From: Limnomonas spitsbergensis | Taxonomy: Eukaryota > Chlorophyta > Chlorophyceae > Chlamydomonadales | Length of the DNA stretch: 64,000 bases | Direction of reading: 5' to 3' | NCBI GenBank assembly: GCA_037349105.1 | Contig: JAYJMM010000064.1 | Location: 186,001 to 250,000 of the forward strand | Part shown: in pieces, positions 57,833 to 64,000 of the stretch | Position numbering within the stretch: the stretch's first letter is position 1 | How the letters are laid out: each line of letters begins with the position of its first letter | Notes under the pieces: generated by a model | Seen by the model: the letters and a program-made list of their open reading frames with translations, nothing else | What the model was told of the DNA's origin: nothing | The model's database searches: none | Program-made: the position numbers and the translations under genes

Positions 57833-58189
57833 ACCTGGCGTTCTTGACCGCCGGGCCCCTGCCCCTGGCCCTCTGTAGTGGTTGACCTACAAGGCCCCAG
57901 GGACTGCAGGTGGTTAAGGAAGCCAGGACGCTTTGGGCGGAATCCAACTTCTCATGAGAAAGCTATCGGATTTGCGCAAGGTACCTCTTTCTAGCAACCT
58001 GCCAGCCGAAGAAATGCTATGTATGCCCATGCTCCACTGCTCGCTTTCAATAGTTGTGCATCAGTAATTTGAAGCACTTACATGCGCATGATTAGCATGA
58101 TACATGTTGCACATGTGAACTTGCAATCGAATTTACTGAAAATACCGAAGTCGAGCCACCTCCCTTTTTTGGCGCAGTTGCTGAATTAG

Positions 58190-58381
58190 CTGAATGGCCA
58201 TGTAAGGGGGGTGTACATCAACAACGTGATATTAGGCATCAGTAACAAGTCTGACCCCCTCGTCTACACGGGGGATCTCGAGCGTGCTAGTCAGATCGAC
58301 AGGGCTGCCTCAGCCATTGTGGGCATGGCTCACAACACCAGCAACCCCGAATAGTACGGAAGACACGTGGTCGTTGTCCGG
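58190..58381 (+). pseudogene. exon-like segment with in-frame stop
   Basis: After CTGAATTAG an open stretch reads LNGHVRGVYINNVILGISNK, then SDPLVYTGDLERASQIDRAA and SAIVGMAHNTSNPE, and meets TAG at 58352-58354. It continues YGRHVVVVR to a GTACGTG donor at 58382. Apart from the stop, length and phase (0 to 0) fit the next segment at 58549. Either the exon has died, or the stop is a real end and the rest is coincidence. The family is not recognised. Confidence 0.4.
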
Positions 58382-58548
58382 GTACGTGCACTGTGTGACC
58401 AACTGTTACGCTTATAATAAAGAGCTCACCAATGAACCTAACATTTAACTTTCGTATTTTCTACGACTGGTGCTCCGACTTGCGTAGGCTTAATTTTCTC
58501 CTAGCTTGCTCAGCGGAACATGCTAATTTCACATTTCCTGGCTCATAG

Positions 58549-58665
58549 GACGGAGTGAGGGCCTTCAACAAGCTGGCAATTGGCACGGCCATTGCCAAGG
58601 AGAAGCAGTCGTTCGCCTTCATGGGCGATGGGGCTGATCGTCGAGCAGCCGGTCGGCTACACTGA
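58549..58665 (+). pseudogene. second exon-like segment
   Basis: After TGGCTCATAG it reads DGVRAFNKLAIGTAIAKEKQ, then SFAFMGDGADRRAAGRLH and TGA. Phase 0 agrees with the donor at 58382. The intron between (58382-58548) has a normal GTACGT donor and TAG acceptor. TGATGGAGTACTGAGCTGC-type repeats begin right after the stop (58665-58860). Confidence 0.38.
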
Positions 58666-58880
58666 GCTCTCTGATTGAGTAGTGTGCTGCGTGATGGAGT
58701 ACTGAGCTGCTTGTTTGATTAGTGTGTTTCCTAATGGAGTAAATGGAGTAATGAGCTGGCTGTTTGAGAAGTGCTTCCTTATGGAGGACTGAGCTGCCTT
58801 TTTGAGTTCTAGCTTGCTCCCTGATGGAGGACTGAACGGCCTGTTTGAGTACTAGCATGCTGATTTGGAATTGAGGAATT
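58665..58880. repeat. degenerate ~40-bp repeats, GAGCTGCxTGTTTGA
   Basis: About five imperfect copies of a phrase like GATGGAGTACTGAGCTGCTT, GTTTGATTAGTGTG occur. No gene is seen. Confidence 0.7.
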
Positions 58881-58934
58881 CAGTCTTTTCGTTTTTTCGT
58901 TTTTTCTTCTGGCGTCCAAATATATGGAGGAATC

Positions 58935-59185
58935 AGGCCTTTAAACAACGATTTGATGTTGAATGGAGGAATCAGGCATTTTTACAACAATTTAATTAAG
59001 GACACCCTGGCATGGAAACAAATAAAGGAAACCCTGAATGGGTCGGCACGCATTGGGAAAACCCTGGTATGGAAACAAATGAAGCAAGCCCTGAATGGGG
59101 AAACACGTCTTGGAAAACACACCGTGGTAGCCCTGAATGGGGGAACACAATTCGGAAAATCCCACGAATGGAAACAAAGGTAGGG
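58935..59185. repeat. ~48-bp repeats with ATGGAAACAAA and CCCTGAATGGG
   Basis: About five irregular copies combine ATGGAAACAAA with CCCTGAATGGG and GGGAAAACC. They grade into the GC-rich repeats that follow. Confidence 0.75.
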
Positions 59186-59610
59186 AGTCCTATATAGGTG
59201 AACACACGGGTGGAATCCCACGCGTGTTCACCCACTGTGGCATCCCTCGCGTATAGTACCCATGCGGGGTTGCGCGTGGGTCGTCCCACGCGGGGTTCCA
59301 TCGTCACGGTCACCCATGCGGGGTCACACATCTGGGTTAAACCATGCGGGTCCGCCCACCGTGGCGACACCCACGCGTGTTCACCCAATGGTGTACCCCT
59401 TGGGTATACCCACGCAGGGTTGCGCGTGGGTCTACCCACGCGGGGTTCCATCGTCGCGGTCACCCATGCGGGGTCACACATCTGGGTTACACCACGCGGG
59501 TCCGCCCACCGGGGTGGACCCACAGTTGTCGGGTGGCATCCCCACTGGGTGGCCGTGGGTATACCCACGCACAGTTTCCCCGACGCGGGGGTTCCGGTCC
59601 CCTGGTTCCG
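59186..59610. repeat. CCCACGCGGG-type array with ~180-bp higher-order repeat
   Basis: A short motif of the form ACCCACGCGGGGTT or ACCCATGCGGGGTC recurs every 18-25 bp. A larger block, from TCTACCCACGCGGGGTTCCA through CACACATCTGGGTTACACCA to CCGCCCACC, occurs twice (about 59270-59365 and 59430-59512). ACGCGT and CACGCGGG are CpG-rich. Confidence 0.82.
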
Positions 59611-60450
59611 GTGACAAGTGGAATTGGGGATGGAGGGTGAAATGGCATGTAATTTCCACGTACCGGCCGGTGACAAGTGGAATTGGGCCCGAATTGTCTC
59701 AGAGGCACGGTTTACATGTCAGAGTAGTCGCAGGGTACCGTATGCCGACATCATAGATATGTTAGCTAGTAGGCGGGACTAGGTTGAGGCCAGCCTTGCG
59801 CGTGGAGGTGATCTTCCGTGGGTAGGGCTGGGTGGGCAGGCTAAACTCGACTATGAATTTCACTGTGATCAGTACGGCTAGCGGAATACGGCGGGGCCCC
59901 GGCCGATATGGGCCCCCATGCATACCCCCCCCCCCGGACCGCACGCCCCGTCCCCAACGAAACATGCCTGCCATGTGGACAGACCCCTCCCGTTTCGTCC
60001 CCGAAGTCACATCTCCTTATCGTTTGCAGCCCAGGGCTTCAACAGGGCGAGCTCAGCGCACTCTCAAGGTTGGTATGTACCATACTAGTAGTAGTTCTCA
60101 TTCCATTGCCCCCCCCCCCCTTATTCTCCTCAGTCCCCATAAACTCACAGACGTTCACCGATGGAGCCTGATGTATTTCCGTTCCAATTGCTCTTCACCG
60201 TCGATCTTGCATTCGCCGACCTATCTTACGTTCCACTGCCCGTCGTGCGTCCGGTCCCCCTTCTGACCAGTTCGTTCCTGCCCGCCCTCAGTCGTTCATC
60301 AATCCACCCCCCGCCCGATCACCTTTCGCCATCATACATCTCTTGGCCATGTTCCCTCTGGCTTGTTTTGTTTCAACTAGCTATGCCAAACCTTTGATTC
60401 GAACTCGCCCCTTGCTTCTCGTCCGAATCCAGTCCACTCCATTCACCATT
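59611..60450. other. unique region, no gene supported
   Basis: A small direct repeat (GGTGACAAGTGGAATTGGG at 59609 and 59667) starts this region. Frames of about 80-145 codons are open on both strands at 59762-60266, but neither has a domain or splice context I can defend. The sequence from 60080 on is pyrimidine-rich. Confidence 0.4.
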
Positions 60451-60542
60451 TTGACTAGGCCATCAGTCTCGACTTAATAGGGCCATCAATGCAGGGGAAT
60501 GGAACGTGTGTGATCATCGCCTCCTCCCATGCAATAATCACC

Positions 60543-60912
60543 CATGGCCCATGGCCCATGGCGCATGCAAATACCCATGCATGGCCCATGGCACATGCAA
60601 ATACCCATGCATGGCCCATGGCACAAGCAAATACCCATGCATGGCCCATGGCTCATGCAAATACCCATGCATGGCCCATGGCACAAGCAAATACCCATGC
60701 ATGGCCCATGGCACAAGCAAATACCCATGCATGGCCCATGGCACAAGCAAATACCCATGCATGGCCCATGGCACAAGCAAATACCCATGCATGGCCCATG
60801 GCTCATGCAGATACCCATGCATGGCCCATGGCACAAGCAAATACCCATGCATGGCCCATGGCATATGCACATACCCATCCATGCATGGCCCATGGCACAA
60901 GCAAATAGCCAA
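60543..60912. repeat. 30-bp minisatellite with nested palindromes
   Basis: About twelve copies of CCCATGCATGGCCCATGGCA followed by CAAGCAAATA. Each unit carries CCATGCATGG (a perfect 10-bp palindrome) and CCATGG. Most variation is at one spot (CACAAGC, CTCATGC, CACATGC). All six frames are open across it. Confidence 0.95.
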
Positions 60913-61235
60913 ATACCCATGGCAGATGTGTTCGTTTTAGTTGGTTGTGCGTAGCTCGAGCCAAGATTTCGACAAGATCCGGTCTAAGGTTGTGGCGTGC
61001 CTTACATCAATGGCTAGGTAAGATAATGGCTTTGTTAGTTGATCGATGTAGCAAACTTGAATCTTACATGCAGAATGTTGTCAGAGATCGCGATCATTGC
61101 GATTGATGACAATTGCAATGACACGGGGAAGAATGCGCGTATCCGGTACGGGAAGGTTGTCCTTAGGGATCGCCTATACCTAGGGATTCGTCAAACATCA
61201 CGAAGGATTGGAAACCACACGTAGTTCTTACTTCT

Positions 61236-61283
61236 TACCTCAACGCCCTAACAGGGCGTAGCCAGCTTTCTTTCTTTCTATCT
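61236..61283 (+). mobile_element. family S 3' fragment
   Basis: CCTCAACGCCCTAACAGGGC, then GTAGCCAGCTTTCTTTCTTTC contains the ACGCCCT/AGGGCGT hairpin and TTTC tail of the element seen at 29197. Confidence 0.6.
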
Positions 61284-61285
61284 TG

Positions 61286-61694
61286 CATCAATCACGCATG
61301 TTGTGGACATATCAGAAAGAAAGAAAGACTCCGCCTCCGCCGAATCAGGATATTATCCAATGATGTCATGCCCTCATGATCTTGAACCTAGAGAATGTGT
61401 TCAACTGGCGCCCGTTGGTTCCCTCAAATGCATACTTCCTGGTTGATCCCTGCTAATGCATGTTAGAGCCTGAAATGCATCTTGTTGATGATTAAAGCAT
61501 TATAATATATCATCATGCTCGTGTATGCCTTACTTTTAATGCCTGTCATTGCCTAATAATTCGTAATTATGTCCGTGAATGCTTTGTCCTGCTGCTAATA
61601 TGTGCATGTATGTCCAGGAGGCAGCATGGTAAAGGTGCGGATGTGGCTTCGGCCCCTAGCTGCGTTGTTCCCTCAACCTGCACGCCTCACTAGT
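61286..61694 (+). repeat. ~390-bp block duplicated in the WSC gene, copy 1
   Basis: This block, starting ATCACGCATGTTGTGGACAT and ending with a family-S 5' fragment (AAAGGTGCGGATGTGGCTTC, then GGCCCCTAGCTGCGTTGTTC), recurs at 63072-63467 inside the third intron of the WSC gene with a few percent difference. Copy 1 lies upstream of the start codon at 61833. Confidence 0.85.
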
Positions 61695-61832
61695 TTTATT
61701 ATTTCTTCCTTGATGAGGCAATCTGTCATCAGATGCATCTGCATGACGACCGTGCATGGCACATGCTAACAAACTTACCTATTACTAGAGGGTGAGACAC
61801 ACCAATATCACTAATCTCTTTTTCCAAACAGG

Positions 61833-63718
61833 ATGGTGACGCTGTTGCTGATGGTCATGATGTCTATTGGAGGATGCATGGCAGACACTCAAATCGGTGA
61901 GACCAACAAGTGTGCTTTGTCTGGTGAACGTGTTGGAGATGTGATGCTAGAAGTGCACTTGTTTTTTGTCCAAAAACCTTAGTTTACAACCTTGAGCGTG
62001 TCCTGACATGTATGTGCATCAATATTCTCTGACCTTATCTTGCTTAGGCCACACATTGGTTCTGGAAGTCGTCATCATCAATGCAAGTTTGGTCGAGGCA
62101 TTACGTACACAACGGACCCCCATCACACACTCCTTCTAACTTACCAGCTAGCATCCAGACTTAAATCCATTGCCTACTCGAATCAACTCTTCTGCTCTGG
62201 ACCGTAGGGAGGAGGGCGATGCATGCGGCGTGCCCGGTTGCATTTGCGTACCTTGGTTGCTTCTCGGATTTCAACTCGCGCCATTTGCCAACTCAATTAT
62301 CACCCGTTTCCGCAATGACTGCCGAGATTTGCGCAACTGCCGCGCAAGCCAGCGGGTTCAAGTATTTTGGAACACAGTTTTCCTATGGTGAGATTTGCGT
62401 AGCCAAGTACCTACCTGGAGTCAGCAATATGTGCCTTAAATGTTGTTTGTTCTGACTAGCCACCCACCGACGGCTGGTATACAAGCATCTGGCTACGAGC
62501 TTTAAACTTTTGATTCCAGGATTTACATGACATGGTGGTAGTAGCCATGCTAACCAGTTCATGTCTTGATAGCACAATTCACAACAACTGAAAGATCATG
62601 CCGTGTTGAGCCACTTCTTGCTACCTTGGCATTACATACATACTTGCTAACCCTCTGCCGTATCGTACCCTCAACCCTCAACCCTAATCCCTAGACCCTA
62701 CACTTGTGCCGTACCTTGTCGTATCGTGTTGTGACCTACAATTGGTTAATTTTACATCGTCAAGGCATCCATGCTTTTTTTCAAATGAGTTGGATTACCT
62801 TAGCTCATCGGAAGGAATCCAATCATCGCTTCCGTACTCCTGTCTTGACAAGAACAAATGACCTCTTCTACCTCTGTGCAACTATGGTATATGCTTTCAC
62901 CAACGACCGGCTATACAATATGATACATTCTGATATATGCTTTTAATTACCCGCTTTATGTAGAATGCTGGGGAGGGAACGACCTCGTCCGCGCTGTCTA
63001 CGGAGGCATTTCGACATGCACAACTTCATGCGCTGGGAACTTTTTCCAAGCTTGTGGTGAGGTTATCTTGCGAATCACGCATGTTGTGGACATATCAGAA
63101 AGAAAGAAAGACTCCGCCTCCGCCGAATCAGGATATCATCCAATGTCATATGCCCTCTTGACCTTGAACCTAGAGAATGTGTTCAACTGGCGCCCGTTGG
63201 TTCCCTTCAATATTCGTATGCATGCTTCCTGATTGATCCCTGCTCATGCATGTTATAGCCTGAAATGCATCTTGTTGATGATTAAAGCATTACAATACCT
63301 CATTATGCTTGTGTATGCCTCTCAATGCCTGTCAATCCAGCTAATAATTCGTAAATATGTCCGTGAATGCTTTGTCCTGCTGCTTATATGTGCATGTATG
63401 TCCAAGAGGCAGCATGGTAAAGGTGCGGATGTGGCTTCGGCCCCTAGCTGCGTTGTTCCCTCAATACTGTGTTCTGCTGCTTATGTGTGCATGTATGTGC
63501 AGGCGGCACTTCCAGGAACAGCTTGTACGCGATCATCAGCCCTACCGCTTCATGTGATGTTCCTGCGTACGCTTACCTGGGTTGCTTCACGGATCTTGCT
63601 CTACCCCGGCGCAATTTGCCGACTCTGATAAGTCGCTCTTCAAGCATGACAACGGAGGTCTGTGGGAGCCTCGCTGTGTCGGCAGGATTTCAGTTATTTG
63701 GAACGCAGAATGCCATTG
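61833..63718 (+). CDS. secreted WSC-domain protein, 5' part
   Basis: WSC domains are Cys-rich modules of about 80-90 residues, generally thought to bind carbohydrate, found in fungal wall sensors and in many algal extracellular proteins. Exons are 61833-61896, 62208-62387, 62964-63056 and 63503-63718; the gene continues past the window. Every junction is phase 1 and all joins stay open (184 codons). Exon 1 encodes a signal peptide, MVTLLLMVMMSIGGCMADTQ. Exon 2 has FAYLGCFSDF to GFKYFGTQFSY; exon 3 has ECWGGNDLVRAVYGGISTC and FFQACG; exon 4 starts GGTSRNSLYAI, completing WSC 1, then opens WSC 2 with AYLGCFTDLALP to FQLFGTQNAI. The Cys pattern (GCF, E[IV]C, ECW, TC, SC, ACGG) is the family's. 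Donors are all GGTGAG. The start is the only ATG giving a signal peptide in the right phase. Confidence 0.85.
63072..63500 (+). repeat. intron block copy 2 with family S insertion at the acceptor
   Basis: It is the second copy of the block at 61286-61694. Near its end, GCTGCTTATATGTGCATGTA, then TGTCCAAGAGGCAGC is followed by the family-S sequence (63413-63467), and then GCTGCTTATGTGTGCATGTA, TGTGCAG runs directly into exon 4 of the WSC gene. So the element is flanked by a ~30-bp direct repeat of the acceptor region. Confidence 0.75.
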
Positions 63719-63938
63719 GTGAGAACATGAATCGAAAACACGTTGATCTGTTTTCCCTCCTACACTCCAGCCAGGGCTGATGTTGATGCAAAGAAGAACC
63801 CATACTTTTTGGATCAGTTCATACATGTGGTTACCGTCTCTTTGGTCTCTGTTGGGTTGGGAAGGGACTCCCCAACTCAGCCATTCAAATACAGCCGGAA
63901 GCGCAAGCCACCGTAGCGTTTACGACTTTTTTCTTCTT

Positions 63939-64000
63939 ATGATGGTAACGGCGCGGACGCGGCCTAGGTCCATGCCGCGCTGTTTCCTTAACTCTCACGC
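63939..64000 (+). mobile_element. family S copy at the window edge
   Basis: ATGGTAACGGCGCGGACGCG, then GCCTAGGTCCATGCCGCGCT and GTTTCCTTAACTCTCACGC matches the other family-S copies and is cut by the window end before the expected hairpin. It would lie in the fourth intron of the WSC gene. Confidence 0.6.

Noticed and set aside
1..64000. tRNA, rRNA and snRNA genes
   Set aside because: I looked for cloverleaf-like B-box and anticodon-arm patterns and for conserved rRNA strings and found none I could defend by eye; a covariance-model scan would be needed to exclude them.

Overview
The window reads as nuclear DNA from a eukaryote, most likely a green alga. The evidence is GT-AG introns with good donors (GTGAG, GTAAGT), an Ala/Gln/Gly-rich protein gene split into many exons, a WSC-domain gene with a signal peptide, a U2AF35-type splicing-factor exon, plant-type CCCTAAA-like intronic strings and very many minisatellites. 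The chlorophyte assignment (volvocalean or Haematococcus-like) is inference. Nothing bacterial, viral or organellar was recognised.

Layout. 1-5.85 kb: a 37-bp array, then a C-rich ~40-bp array with higher-order units of about 1,044 and 830 bp. 5.85-14.6 kb: mostly unique, AT-richer DNA with two related perfect palindromes, a possible LINE endonuclease fragment, a ~190-bp satellite, a tentative small split gene (11.8-12.4 kb), a cluster of TACCNNGGTA palindromes, one protein-like ORF (13.4-13.8 kb) and a run of eight stem-loops (14.03-14.34 kb). 14.95-21.25 kb: a ~58-bp array with a 1,769-bp higher-order period. 22-25 kb: dispersed repeats, a 19-bp array and a G-quadruplex-prone array.

24.9-56.4 kb is the gene-bearing core. 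On the minus strand, 26019-25795 encodes the N-terminal zinc finger of U2AF35, with a possible diverged second exon near 24.95 kb. Divergently, on the plus strand, I reconstruct one gene from 26389 to 56398. It has about fifteen exons whose reading phases agree at almost every junction, coding for roughly 2,400 residues of mostly low-complexity sequence with a short ankyrin-like segment near the N terminus. Its introns hold the arrays with 45-, 39-, 60-, 14-, 54-, 10-, 24- and 18-bp units. Next to many exons lie partial copies of that exon's splice-site edge.

56.4-64 kb: a third copy of a MITE-like element, a protein-like minus-strand region (57.3-57.8 kb), two exon-like segments of which one has an in-frame stop (58.2-58.7 kb), further arrays, and the 5' part of a secreted WSC-domain gene (61833 to the window edge) in which every intron is phase 1. 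The long ORFs covering the arrays are explained by repeat periodicity and are not called as genes.
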